Assembly: GCF_050948215.1 (NCBI RefSeq)
Contig: NC_135158.1
Location: 1,653,822-1,717,821 of the forward strand
Length of the DNA stretch: 64,000 nucleotides
Reading direction: 5' to 3'
From: Halictus rubicundus
Lineage: Eukaryota > Arthropoda > Insecta > Hymenoptera > Halictidae
Shown here one piece after another: positions 10,351 through 21,539 of this stretch (position 1 is its first letter; each line of letters opens with the position of its first letter). The notes under the pieces were generated by a model. The model did no database searches. It had not been told where the DNA came from and saw nothing but the letters and a program-made list of their open reading frames with translations. The position numbers and the translations under genes are program-made.

Positions 10351-10943
10351 TTCGCGTGTTCGTTAACTGAGCGGTAACAATAGTTAAATTAATTAACTAG
10401 TAAAATTATGTTAAAAATGGTTTATTTGTAAAATAAAAACTTTGAGAGAGAAATGTACGTGATAATCATGAGACATGTACAGATGGAATGAACAACGAGA
10501 AACAAATTGTAATAAAAATGAAAGTTAAATTAATTGCTATTTTTAAATTACCTAGACAACATTATCCAAACAACATTAAACAAGAAAAGAGAAGGAGGAA
10601 ACAAGAAGGCCGCGATTAGGGTGCATCCTCAAATGCAAACAATGGTAAGCGTCTTCAGGAGTGATCAATGAGAAAAAGCGGCCGCGGCTTCAAGACTTGT
10701 TTTCTCCTTCTCGGAGCTTGTTTGTTTAATGTTGTCTAGGAAATTTAAAAAAAAAGCAATTAATTTAACTTTTCATTTTTATTACATTTTGTTTCTCGTC
10801 ATTCATTCCATCTGTACATGTCTCACGAGTATCACGTACATTTCTCTCTTGAAGTTATTATTTTACAAATAAACCATTTTAAATGTAATTTTACCAGTTA
10901 ATTAATTTGACTATTGTTACCGCTCAATTAACGAACACGCGAA
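10351..10943. mobile_element. Foldback element with about 265-bp arms
   Basis: The ends are TTCGCGTGTTCGTTAA and its complement. The arms (about 10351-10615 and 10680-10943) pair nearly throughout around a short GC-rich loop containing GCGGCCGC. No coding frame. A transcript would form a long hairpin. Confidence 0.8.
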
Positions 10944-11818
10944 TACTAAAAGTACATACAACCTACAACTGATGACAAAATTCAATCGTTCTTATTGTGA
11001 TCCTTAGTAAAAAACAGAAAATTAATTTTTGTACTTATTTATCCGATAATACCACTTCTAATGCTAGACAGCATTGACTGCAATCATTACAGCTGAGGTA
11101 GTAACGAGGTAAAAGTATTAACTAAGTAAATTAACTTTCGATGGCTCTTATCCATATAATTCTATTTGGAGGCAGTAAACGCACAGATACAGAGATACAG
11201 AGTCAACCGATTTCGATGAAATTTTCAGTTCCTGTATCACTAACATAGAGGTAAAGACACATATTTTAAATTCTTATTGCGGATTTAAATAAAAAATTTT
11301 TGGAAAGTGTCTAAGTCATTTTGTTTTGGATCTTCGTTGGGTTCCGTAACGCAGAACCTTTAACTTACGATCCCGAAATAATTGAGAAATAAAATGCAAT
11401 TTGTGGGAGAGCTATCTGATTTATTACTACCGTCACTGCGATTCTCGGAAAAGAGACCGAGGGCTCGACGGATTGCCGTGTATATTGACGCGGCTCTCTC
11501 CCCTCGCCGCGCACCCCGAACTACTCGGTCCGCCCGAAGTGTGCGGGGAGGGAGGGAGACGAACCGCGACGACGGCCGAGTCCTCGATACAAACAAGGTT
11601 CGACATTCACTAATTTGCTGTGTGTGCGTGCGGACGCACAGCGGCACCGAACAGCTGATTGCTCGAACACATTTTAAGTTTTAATTATAATTGTATTGTT
11701 TCCTATTTTTTATACCTTATAGTATTGTTTCTTTATATCTTATATTTTTTATATTTTATAAGCAAATAAACTTTATGTATAATCATATTTATTAATTGTA
11801 TTGTTAAATTTCATTTTC
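10944..11818. other. Intergenic, no confident feature
   Basis: AT-rich up to about 11350, then a 300-bp GC-rich patch (11400-11660), then AT-rich again. The open frames in the GC-rich patch are short and Arg-rich in several frames at once, so I do not call them. Confidence 0.4.
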
Positions 11819-13658
11819 TGTGAGCAATTGCCCTGATTTTCGGGCCCGTCAGACAGGAGAAAACCTGGGCAACGGCGGATTTTTACAGGCCGTGAGGCCG
11901 AGCCACGCTCGGCCGCGCGATACGTGGTCCACCCGTGACAAACGGTATCTCGTAGGCTCGATTTTCCCGACGGATCTTACAAGGTTCGGGATTGGAAACG
12001 GGCGCCAGACACTCGCAAGTGTCACACGAACAATTCGTACGAACGCGAGACGCGAATTATCACACCGAACCTACGAGAACCGCGCGAGGTCCTGGATAGC
12101 GGCAGCCTGGGCCAGGATTCTACGCGGAGGGAATACGGGACGTTTCCCGCGGCGGAAAGGTTCCTCACAATGAAGCGTACACGAGTGTGGGCTTCGAGTT
12201 AACATTTATTTGTTCCGGTTTTTACAAGGGGCTGTCGGGATCGCCCGGCAGCGGTGTAAACGAAGCCCGCGCGATTTTACAAGCTTGTACGACAGGTAGA
12301 CGGTCGCTCGCGCTTTTTGCACCCGGATATGCTTTTCTACGTGTCGAACTCGATCGCGGGCGCGATGTACGGCAGCCTCTCTCGACAATTAGCCGGTCGA
12401 GAAGCGACCGGGTTCCGATGAAATACGCGGCAGTAAATTCTAATGACTGTGGCCGTCGGAAGTAGCCGGAAACGGCGATACGGCATCCGTCGCGTCGTCC
12501 CACCGTGGGGCATCCCCAGATTGGATATATTCGCCAAAATCGGCAACGGTACGGGCCCCCCGCCCGTTGACCGACCGACGGCCTCACCCCCTTCGCGATT
12601 CTATCCTGATCGCGATTCACGGCGAGCGAGGTCACGTCTTAAATTCGACTCGAAGTCCGGCCGATTCGCAAAAACGCTAACCGAGCCAACGCGAAAATAA
12701 GTATGGTGCGGAAACCTGATCGGCACTTACCACTCGGCAACGTGGTTTCTCAGCTGCTTAGTTCTTTCGTGGTTCGACAGCTTCTCCTAGAATCGTACGC
12801 CTCGGCAGCAACTAAGATTCCCAAAAGTACTTTGATATTTACGCACTCGTAAAACAACTACCTCGTACTGATTTCGGCAACACAGTGACCTACTTCTCGA
12901 AGACTCGCTAACGCGGAAGCGAGGCGTCCCCCACTATACTAGTTTTCCCTGCTCCCGCGCGACGCTCGGACCTATCACTAGCTCTCGCGCGTCAGGGCCG
13001 CGCCCGGCGGTCCGGGGCCCTCGTCAACGGATTTATCGGCTAACGCTTTCCAGATGACGCGCGTTGATTGGCCGATTCCCACGTAGGAAGACATCGAGCC
13101 GTTCCCTCGGCGGACCCGTAAAGTTTTCCGGGGCGAGGCGGCGACGAGGTTGAGACGATGTTCTCCTCGGGTCCATAATTCCTCGGCGGCGCCTCCGAGT
13201 TGACAAACCCGGGCTCGGTGTTCTCCTCGATGTTCTCCTGCAGGGTGTCCCTTGTAGCCGTCCCCTGAGCTTTTCTCCTCGGAGTTTCCGCGCTCCTGGG
13301 AGAAGGAAAAAGAATCCGGGTCCCCCTGGGACCCGGCCACGGTCCTGCAACTTCTCGTCGCGCCAAGTGGCGCGGCGTTTAAACCGCGTTAAACTCCAAC
13401 CCAGGATCTCGGATGCTTCCAGGGAGATCGATCACGACAGCCGTTATCGCGGCGGTGCCGCCAAAGGGTGGCCCGGTCTTTCGATTTTAGATCGAAAGGA
13501 CGTGGACAAATTTGCCACATCACAATATACATTAGTAATCACATCTAGCCTTTTGCCCAAAATTCGGCTATTTGTCCGCACTGTGCAACGCGGCGAGAAC
13601 CGAGCAGTCGAACTCGATGCGAGAGGACTCTCCGCGTCTCTTTCTTTTCATATGCTGT
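11819..13658 (-). repeat. GC-rich LTR-like or regulatory tract
   Basis: TGTGAGC at 11819, an AATAAA on the minus strand near 12208 and an ATTGG box near 13063 give an LTR-like layout on the minus strand. I found no matching partner or target duplication. Overlapping Arg/Pro-rich frames in all phases reflect the base composition. Confidence 0.25.
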
Positions 13659-15178
13659 TGTAACGGTTGCGTTTTCCTTACGCGAGCGGTTAATCGCGAG
13701 AGGAAGGAATTCTGTCCTCTCCTGGATTTGCTCAGCGGCCAGGGTCGGCGGAGAGGACAGCGGGTGAAGTAAACGTAGGCGGTTTTAGAAAAAGATGTGT
13801 TTTATTGTCGGCGGCCTCTTGCCCCGGTTAGTGACGACGGTTCCCGGCTGGCGGGCTCCGGTACGACGGCTGGCTGTAAGCAGCACGAGAAACGACAAGT
13901 TAACCTAATCTTACTTTACTTTAACCTAATATATACGTGGTAAAATTACGACGAAACGCGGAGCGAGCGGAGTTCGCTAATATGACGGTAACGCGAAGCG
14001 AGCAGGGTTCGCTTGTACGGCGGTAACGCGGAGCGAGCAGGATTCGCTTGTACGGCGGTAACGCGGAGCGATCGGGACTCGCTATTTTACGGCGGAAACG
14101 CGGAGCGATCAGGATTCGCTGGTACGGCGGGAACGCGGAACGATCAGGATTCGCTGTTACGGCGGAACGCGGAGCGATCAGGACTCGCTGGTACGGCGGG
14201 AACGCGGAGCGATCAGGATTCGCTGGTACGGCGGAACGCGGAGCGATCAGGATTCGCTAGTACGGCGGGAACGCGGAGCGATCAGGATTCGCTAGTTTAC
14301 GGTGTTTCCGATTCGGTGGATTTCCGGGATTCCGGGTCTACGGCTGGTCGGTGGGAACCACCGCGGCTCGGCGAGATGATAGTGAATCGATGTTTCCTCG
14401 CTGATGGCCGAGCGCACGGTGGCCGCGAATTTACTCCGACTCCGGACCGACGGGGCGCCCCACTCGTCGCCCCCGAATCGGATCGCGGTGGGGGTCGCTC
14501 GCACCCAGGCGAGCCCAGAGAACGAGCTTCCCGTCACCAACGTCGTAGCTCGTGCAAGACGAGCTCCGAACGCGGCTGCGATCCGATGAGGACTGCCACG
14601 AATGTGACGCGACGCCTGGTCGCGGACCGGTGAGCGAATTTCGCAGGATCGGCGGAAAGGAATCGGGGAGGGGGGAGAGAGCTGGAGCGCGCGACGAGTA
14701 GTAGCGTCCGGAGACACTGCTCTCGTCCGTCTGCTCACTCGAGACCTCCTCGCGGTACTGGTGTCGCTCGCACACGGAAGAAGCCGTAGTACGGGTCCCA
14801 CCAAGCACCAGCGTGTTCGCACACACACACGGAAGAAGCCGTAGTATGCGTGTTCACACGCGGCTGCGAGTGGCCAAGAGCTTGGGATGATCCCCGTTGA
14901 GCAGCTCCAAGCCAACTCCGAACTAAGCGCGCTCTGCTCCGGTATTTATGCAGAAAGCGCGGATCACGGAGAGCGCGCCGTCTCACGAAATGTTCGCGAA
15001 GCGGCGGCGTGCTCCGATTGGTTCGCGCTCGGGACGGTTGCGGATTGGCTCGCACTAAGGTCCGCTGTGCGAGCTCGCGACGGAACGCGGATTTCGCCGT
15101 TTCGTCGCACTGTTCTTCTTTGCGTCTGAAACTTCCGTCGTTCATTAAACAAGTAAATATCATCGGAATTTTGTCACA
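13659..15178 (-). repeat. GC-rich LTR-like unit B
   Basis: It opens with TGTAACGG like unit A and shares the block GCTCAGCGGCCAG (near 13731 here, 8738 in A). Other shared features are AATAAA on the minus strand (near 13800), GAGCAGCTCCA (about 14899 here, 10118 in A) and clustered ATTGG boxes (15018-15048). It is shorter than A and contains a minisatellite. The right end TCACA at 15178 is provisional. Confidence 0.4.
13950..14300. repeat. Minisatellite, about 10 copies of a 30-36-bp unit
   Basis: The unit reads ACGCGGAGCGATCAGGATTC followed by GCTNGTACGGCGGGA. Ten imperfect copies run without a break. A long plus-strand frame across it (YGGNAERSGFA-type repeats) exists only because of the repeat. 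Confidence 0.9.
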
Positions 15179-15179
15179 T

Positions 15180-15620
15180 TTGGTAACGTTTTCAATGGAA
15201 AAATGAAACGAATATGTTGGTGAAAGTCCGATAAAAAAATAATTAATAATAAAAAAGTTAATTTTTTTATTTAAAGGCCTGAACTCACGCCGGTTATTGA
15301 TATTTATATTTGAGAATTTCTGTCGATTTTTCGGTTGAAAATCATATTTACAAAAAATGAAAGACACGTAAAAATTCCACAAATGCAGGTTTTTTTATAA
15401 AAATTGAAAAAGAACATCGATCCTATTTTTACAGTAGGAACATATCATTAGAACTTTTTTTAATCGAAAAAGTGACTATTATGAAATAAATTTTTGCAAC
15501 AGAGTCAATAAATTTATGTGTAAAGCTAAACTAAACCAAAACTGAAATGATTAAAAATTTCAAAGGTCCAAAAAGAACTACGATTCATAAGTGTCTACAG
15601 TTTTGTTCGATCCCTGCTTT
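15180..15620. other. AT-rich intergenic sequence
   Basis: No gene, repeat boundary or RNA signature recognised. Confidence 0.4.
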
Positions 15621-15639
15621 GGTCATTGGGCGATACAAC

Positions 15640-15918
15640 TATAGTTGTCTTCTCTGTGTGTGACCTTGAATGACCTTGGAATAATTATTGTTACTGAATT
15701 CCTAATGAAGGGGACTATCATTGTAGGTGTTTAAAAAAGGGTGGTTCCATTTAAAAAAGTCAAGGTGACCTTGATATCTCTAAAAAATTACATAAAAACA
15801 AAATTTTTTGGCATCGCGTCAGCCCCATTTTACCATTCAACTTTGTCCTTACCATCTTTTACGTATCTTTCGAAACAACAAAGATATTTGAGGTGCAAAC
15901 GTTAGGAGATTCACCCTG
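15640..15918. mobile_element. Mariner-type terminal inverted repeat fragment
   Basis: GTGACCTTGAATGACC, TTCCATTTAAAAAAG, CAAGGTGACCTTG and the terminus TTCACCCTG followed by TA (15919-15920) match the end structure of the DD41D mariner at 57345-59280. Only this one end is present. Confidence 0.6.
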
Positions 15919-16099
15919 TATATTAGTTTGTAAGTTCGCGCCGCGCCATTAGTTTGGATCTTTTGCCGCGACGTCTACCGCAGCGTTGGGGACCATTGCG
16001 GGTCCCATAGTTCTGTTCTGTTCAGTTCTTTTGTCACCGTCATTGCCCCTTGTTGTCAACATTCCGATGTTTGTTATCCGTTGTAATCAAATATTAAAA

Positions 16100-16690
16100 C
16101 TAATAGCCTCTGTTACGGATTGGGACGGAGAATAAACTCTTCTTTTACGGACGAGTACTTTAATCACCGTCTAGCGGTTCGTCACTGACGAACTTTACAG
16201 AATTTCTATACAATGTTAAAGCCAACTGGTAGGTTGGACTTTGGTTGACAATAAATGTATGAAACCGAAAAAAAACTGTATAATTATTCTCAGCTGAATT
16301 GCTGGGAATCCAGATAACCGAATCGCTGTAGCTCAAGACCGGTCCCACGACGCGCGACGTCTTAGCTAACTGATTAACGATTGCAGAGAAGAACGATTGC
16401 GAACTTATAACTTGGAGATGAACTAACGATCTGATCGTCGGCGATTCGCGAACGGTTTTCTATCACCGCCGGAACGATGACTTGCCGAATTTGAACCCCG
16501 GGCCAATAGAAATTCTATTAGCTGCGTCGATAATCGATTCGGCGGTGACAGCCTATGACACGACTCGCCGTCGTCGTAGGGCGGCGTGGTGGATCTCGCG
16601 TTCGAGATCTGATGCCACGCGCAGCCAATCCCAAACAGCCTCCTATAGTCAATCTTTACCCAACTTCGCATAAAGGCCCGGCTTTCGTCT
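16100..16690. other. GC-rich LTR-like tract, unresolved
   Basis: It begins TGTTACGG (16111) with an AATAAA near 16130 and contains a CCAAT box (16623). It may be another LTR remnant, but no partner or target duplication was found. Confidence 0.2.
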
Positions 16691-16929
16691 CCGCCGTATT
16701 TGACAAAAAAAAACGGTGAAAGAAAGGAATTCTCAGAATGCCGCTATGCTGGCCAAAGCGCTGAATAAAATCAACCAAGGATAGAGGAAATCAGACCGGA
16801 AGGGTTTGGAAGGTTCTCAATCCAATTTAAATCAGCTATCGAAGCAAACCATTTTATTAAAACAAACAAGCCAGATCTTGAGGGGTAACCAGTTTTATAC
16901 CCACATTCAGAAGTACGAGAAGAGGTATC

Positions 16930-17370
16930 ATGAAAGGCTTTTCCACCGATTGCGAAATGGAAGACATAATAAATCACTCCGACTCTTCAGTTCCAATTCT
17001 GAGTACACGTACGCTTAATAGGAGAATCAGAGACTCCCAAAACGGGAATTGGTCGTGGGTTCCAAGTGAGTCTATCGTTCTGACCTTTGAGGGTACCGTA
17101 CTACCAGACAATATCAAATTATACAACCTCATTCTCACACCGGTCGAGCTTTACATTGGACCCATCAAAATCTGCTACGGATGCTTTAAATTTGGACATA
17201 CCAACAAATTCTGCCGTAGCCCAAAAATATGCAGAAACTGCGGGTCAGTAGGCCATAACCTATTGGAATGTCCAAATAAGGATTCGCCATCCTGCGCACA
17301 CTGCAAGGAAAATCACCGTACTCTTCATCCAGACTGCACTGCACTGAAAACCAAGAGAGAAATTAACTAG
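16930..17370 (+). pseudogene. LINE ORF1 (gag-like) fragment with three CCHC knuckles
   Basis: The intact 146-residue frame ends in three zinc knuckles: CYGCFKFGHTNKFC, CRNCGSVGHNLLEC and CAHCKENHRTLHPDC. These bind RNA in LINE ORF1 proteins. The N-terminal part of ORF1 (about 16770-16920) lies in another frame and has a stop, so the gene is broken. A Ser/Pro-rich stretch with C homopolymers follows to about 17840 in shifting frames. Confidence 0.8.
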
Positions 17371-17862
17371 TTTTGGGAAACTCCAGGACTTCCTCCAGAT
17401 CTCAGTTTGCATCGATCAAAGAAAACTCCCCCCCCCCTCTAGAAACAAAAAGTCAAGCATATATCATTAACTTAAAGGCAATAGGCGGGCAACAAAGTCC
17501 CACTTCCTCTCCCAGCACGTGGACTCAGTCCGCTTCCTTCTTCTCCCCAAGAAACTCCACCAGCAAACCCCCAAGTCTATCTTCCAGGCTACTCAATGCA
17601 ACCAGATCATGCTCTTCAATGAAGGATTACTCATCCAAATTGAATCAACCCCCCCCCCCTCTGCACAAATCAACAAAAAATTGACAAATACTCCCTTATC
17701 CTCCTCCCTTTCTTCATCTACATTCACACCATCTACCACGAACCCAACTCCCAATTTACAGCCTCCCCCAAACAGAAAAATCACTCCGGTCCCAATCAAA
17801 CAATACAAGCCAGCCGTATCGTTGAAAAAAATTAATATATCTTGGTTTCTAGACTTCACAAT

Positions 17863-18964
17863 ATGGACAACCCCCTTAGAATCACACTTTGGAATTGTAG
17901 GAGCATCATAAATAAGAAAGTTGAGATCACTGGCTTAGCCGCTAGATCGGATATAGTAGTATGCATAGAAACTTGGCTCAGCCCACAACTAAAATTTACT
18001 GTTGCGGGATTTAACATAGTCAGGAAGGATCGCCTTGTTGGCAAGGGAGGCGGCATTGCCATCCTCATTGCCAAAGACCTTAAGTACGATATTTTGAATT
18101 CCATTGTACACAACGACCCACAAACAGAAACCTGTTGTGTTCAAGTAACGAACACTCAAACAAAGATAGTCTTAGCAGCATGCTACAGACCCCCTCTCAG
18201 CAGACTATCCACCGCCCACTGGGACTCCTTCGTCCAAAACATCAAAGACATTAGCCCGTTTTTAATAATGGGGGACTTCAATGCCCACCATCTAGAATGG
18301 AATTGCTCCAAAATAGATGAACCGGGCAGAAACCTTCTTCAAGCCATAGACAACCACAACATACACTCTGCCCCACAAGAAAATGGTACCGTTTCGCGCA
18401 GCTTGACTGGCCGCGGAAGGCGCTACGAACCTCTCAACTGCCACTCCCCACTGCGAGTTTCATATACGCGGCGTACCGTATTGAAACGAATTAGCATGGA
18501 AGTATAGGGTATAGGAAATCGTGACCATTTGCATCCACTATGAATACCGTATGAACACCCGGTATGGCTACGAATGAGGCCACGTGCAGCACTGCAGCGC
18601 GTGGCGTCACTACGCGCATGCGCTGTGCATTGGGAAGGGACCAATCAGGGCGAACATGCGCAGCGACGGACGAAAATCGGTTCTCTCGCGCTACCATTCT
18701 CTCGTGGGGCAGAGTATAGACATATTGAACCATAACCTATCCTCTCACTATGATAGGCGCAACAACACTTCAAGCAACCTTGATCTGATACTGGCCCCTA
18801 GAAGTCTCACAGATTCCCGGTTCATAGCACAGGAAGAAGATCCATTCGGATCAGACCACGTTCCACTACTCATCAAACTCAAAACTTCTAGACACTATTA
18901 CACAAAGGTGAATAACAGATTGTCCTACACTAGAACCGACTGGGAAAAATATAGTAAAGATTAA
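17863..18964 (+). pseudogene. LINE ORF2 endonuclease, split by a 356-bp insertion
   Basis: From the ATG at 17863 the frame encodes an APE-type endonuclease: LWNCRSIINKK near the N terminus, IETWLS, GGGIAILI, ACYRPP and MGDFNAHHLEWNC. It is interrupted at 18400 and resumes at about 18760 with NLDLILAPRS and the catalytic SDHVPLLI. The frame then reaches a stop at 18964 just past the endonuclease; RT should follow but is absent. The endonuclease nicks target DNA in LINE integration. This copy cannot be functional. Confidence 0.85.
18401..18756. mobile_element. 356-bp insertion of unknown class in LINE endonuclease
   Basis: GCGCA at 18396-18400 is repeated at 18757-18761; removing one copy plus the insert restores the endonuclease frame. 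The insert is GC-rich, lacks terminal inverted repeats and has no recognised coding sequence. It ends in a small hairpin, CCTATC...GATAGG. Confidence 0.65.
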
Positions 18965-18965
18965 A

Positions 18966-19191
18966 ATGGTACCATATTCTACATGTGAGTGCTCTCACCC
19001 GGTACAGGATATGGATCATCTCATATGACAATGCCCTCTGCGCTCTGAAGGGAGACGGGAAATGATTCAAAGGTTGATAACCACCGGCAACACCATTCCC
19101 GGAGCAATCGATACCTTTCTTAAAAACGTAAACATAAAAGCCCTAAATATAATCAGAGACTTCTGTATGACTAACAAAATTAATGTATAAT
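18966..19191 (+). pseudogene. C-terminal remnant of LINE ORF2
   Basis: The frame includes STCECSHPVQDMDHLI, a stop, then QCPLRSEGRREM and ends IRDFCMTNKINV. This matches the Cys/His-containing tail found after RT in many LINEs. It abuts the endonuclease remnant directly, so the RT was lost by deletion of about 2 kb (estimated from normal ORF2 size). Confidence 0.65.
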
Positions 19192-19324
19192 AGAGAGGAT
19201 GTGTTAGTTAGCATCACTGGGTTAGACTGTTTACAGTTGTTACTTTTTTATCGTGTATGTTAGTGAGTAAGAGTATGTTTATACAGATGCGGATGTATGT
19301 GTGTGATTTCGTACGCATATGGGT

Positions 19325-21080
19325 TAGGGTGGACCTTATTTTTCGACCATCTGATTTTTTTTATGCGACCCCCTAGATCTGTTCCAGATCCAAAAAAAAA
19401 TAAGTTCTGCAAAAGAAGAACTCAATTGGACAACAGGAAAGGGTGTCGCAATCGGTTTGAAGTTTGAAAATTTCAGTAATTTCCCTTTAATTTTACATGC
19501 AACTCAAATTTTATGTTTTAATGATAAGAGTTACTGTTATAACATAAAAATATCATCTTTTGGTTGTATAATAAGAAATTTTACTTGAAAGTTTCAACAA
19601 TATTGTCAATATTTGGTTTATTACATTACGGAGTAGAGCTATGAGCGCGCCAAACGGTCGCCAACAGGCCCGAATATTCAACTTTTTAAAAAATTTCAAA
19701 ATAGTTGGCATGAAATTAATAAAAATAATTACATCCCGGGAACGCACGACGATTACGTTCTGAAACATATTAATGATATACAAAAAAAAATCGAAATTTT
19801 TAAAAATTACACAAAAATGAGTCACCCAAGAGATGACTACAAAGAACTTTTAGAATTAGCAATAATTTTTCTTGGGGGGATTCCTTTGGGTGGCATTTCA
19901 TTCAAAATTCCTGGCGCATTTCACCATGCGAGGTGGATGGCTAAAATAATATACACTTTAAAAATATTTATTTTTCGAAACGAATTTGCTCTCAACCAGG
20001 AAGAATATAGTAGCATTAGAGATACATGTGTATTTCTAATTAACATTTATATTGAGCCGTGGATTTTGACCCCAATGGCTGCTATGGCGCCACGTGTAGA
20101 TCTAGAATTCATCAAAAATATAATTCATTACAAAAATGTTAACGAAGAAATAAGCGATGTGGCATTAAAAAAAATTGTGAACCATTTATGGTACTTGTCA
20201 CCGGAGAATGCGGCGCTATCGTTTTTTGATAAAAAAGTTTCAGTAGAAACAAAAAGATCGATGGTGCAAGCACTACAAAATGTAAACAATAATAATAATT
20301 ATAAGAGATACATGACAACGACTATAGAAATTAAAAATCTTGCGAATTTGGAAATACAACATTTCGTATCATCTGAATCAAATAATTTTTTCAAACGGTT
20401 CAATATAAATTCAGATTTTCTTTTAATTGATCCAGCACTATGGGAAACTAATAATAATTATACCGAAGCGATAGGTATTATAACAAAATTAGAAGTTGTG
20501 AATGACGTTGCAGAAAGAGCAGTAAAATTAATGAAAGATTATAATTTAACGTTATGCAAAAACGAAGAAGAAAAACAATTCATATTACAAATTGTAACCG
20601 ATTATAGGGAAAAATACCCAAAAATTGATAAAACAACATTAAGTACAGATTTTTAAAAATTATTTATACTCTTATTATAATTAGGCCTATAAATAAAATA
20701 TTTAATTATAAGTATTTAACTGTCTTTTTCCACTTTTCCTTATATTAATCTGAGATCAAATTTTATATTTAAAAAATAAATATTACAAATTTTGCTTAAA
20801 CAAATTCATTAAACAATTTAATTTTTGCTTTGATATAATAAGAATATTACATTAAAATAGTGTTTAATGACCAGTGGGATTGAAAAAATGTGTACTTTTT
20901 CATTTTTCGCAAAATTAAAATTTTTTGCATAAACAAACTCGTTGCGACACGCCTTCCCTTTGTCCGATCGACTTGAAATTTGGAGGGAATTAGTTTTTTA
21001 CCGAGTAGAACAGATTGCAAAGGTCGCATCAAATGAATTTAAAAAAAAATTTTGCACAAGAGCAACTAAGGTCCACCCTA
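19325..21080 (+). mobile_element. DNA transposon with 8-bp target duplication, superfamily not recognised
   Basis: ATATGGGT flanks both sides (19317-19324 and 21081-21088). The 14-bp terminal repeats are TAGGGTGGACCTTA and its complement, with imperfect subterminal similarity for about 130 bp (shared GTGTCGCAA). An 8-bp duplication fits hAT, P or Zisupton-like groups, but the short ends are not the usual ones I know for those. It holds one open frame (next entry) and appears to lack the 5' part of the transposase. It sits in the 3' UTR of the LINE. Confidence 0.8.
19637..20656 (+). CDS. Unrecognised transposon protein, C-terminal part (ATG at 19817)
   Basis: From the first ATG (19817) the frame gives 279 residues, but it is open in the same phase back to 19637, just after a stop, and that upstream part looks protein-like (RAKRSPTGPNIQLFKKF). 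So the visible frame is probably the tail of a longer protein. It is rich in Lys, Asn and Ile. Notable segments are GAFHHARWMAKIIYTLKI and HLWYLSPENAALSFFD. I see no DDE triad, zinc finger or membrane segment that I can assign. I recall similar uncharacterised proteins in other invertebrate genomes, but cannot name a family. The link to transposition is inferred from its position between terminal repeats. Confidence 0.6.
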   Translation, partial: SYERAKRSPTGPNIQLFKKFQNSWHEINKNNYIPGTHDDYVLKHINDIQKKIEIFKNYTKMSHPRDDYKELLELAIIFLGGIPLGGISFKIPGAFHHARWMAKIIYTLKIFIFRNEFALNQEEYSSIRDTCVFLINIYIEPWILTPMAAMAPRVDLEFIKNIIHYKNVNEEISDVALKKIVNHLWYLSPENAALSFFDKKVSVETKRSMVQALQNVNNNNNYKRYMTTTIEIKNLANLEIQHFVSSESNNFFKRFNINSDFLLIDPALWETNNNYTEAIGIITKLEVVNDVAERAVKLMKDYNLTLCKNEEEKQFILQIVTDYREKYPKIDKTTLSTDF

Positions 21081-21539
21081 ATATGGGTATATGCAAGTAT
21101 ACATAGGGACTAAGTTATTTGCTTTATCTGGTTAGACGTAGAAATAGACATAAGGGAAATGCAAGAACCAAAATTCAATCTTAACTGTGAGTTGAACATA
21201 TTACTGTTGTTAATAGTTATCTAAATATCTAAGTCCCCGACTGGATTAATGTGTTTTTTAATCATATAGCAATATCAGGGTAGACAAATACACATATAAT
21301 TAGACATAAGCCGATATGATATGACCAAATGCGGAATAATAGATGTAAGAGGAATAGTATTAGACGATAAGCTAGCCGACTATATTGTGATATTAAGGTA
21401 ATATCGGTACCTGAATATCTCAATAAGGCACAATACCTGTTAAATACTATCAGAAATATGTTTCATTTTATGTATGTCCGTTGATAGCCCAGTTCCGGCC
21501 TAAAGCGTAATTAAATAAAAAAAAAATTTTTGAACAGTC

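Larger units (their letters stand above)
16695..21528 (+). mobile_element. Non-LTR retrotransposon, internally deleted and twice interrupted
   Basis: The parts run in order: ORF1 with three zinc knuckles, ORF2 endonuclease, ORF2 C-terminal Cys/His region, 3' UTR, and a short poly(A) near 21517-21528 after CGTAATTAAAT. The RT domain is missing between about 18964 and 18970. A 356-bp insertion splits the endonuclease and a DNA transposon sits in the 3' UTR. The 5' end is not defined. The endonuclease indicates a jockey/CR1/I-group LINE; without the RT the clade is uncertain. Confidence 0.8.

Noticed and set aside
12978..13366. Three overlapping minus-strand frames of 105-120 codons
   Set aside because: Mutually overlapping GC-driven frames with no domain.
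14013..14633. 206-codon plus-strand frame with YGGNAERSGFA repeats
   Set aside because: It exists only because a 33-bp repeat unit lacks stops; neighbouring frames over the same array are also open.
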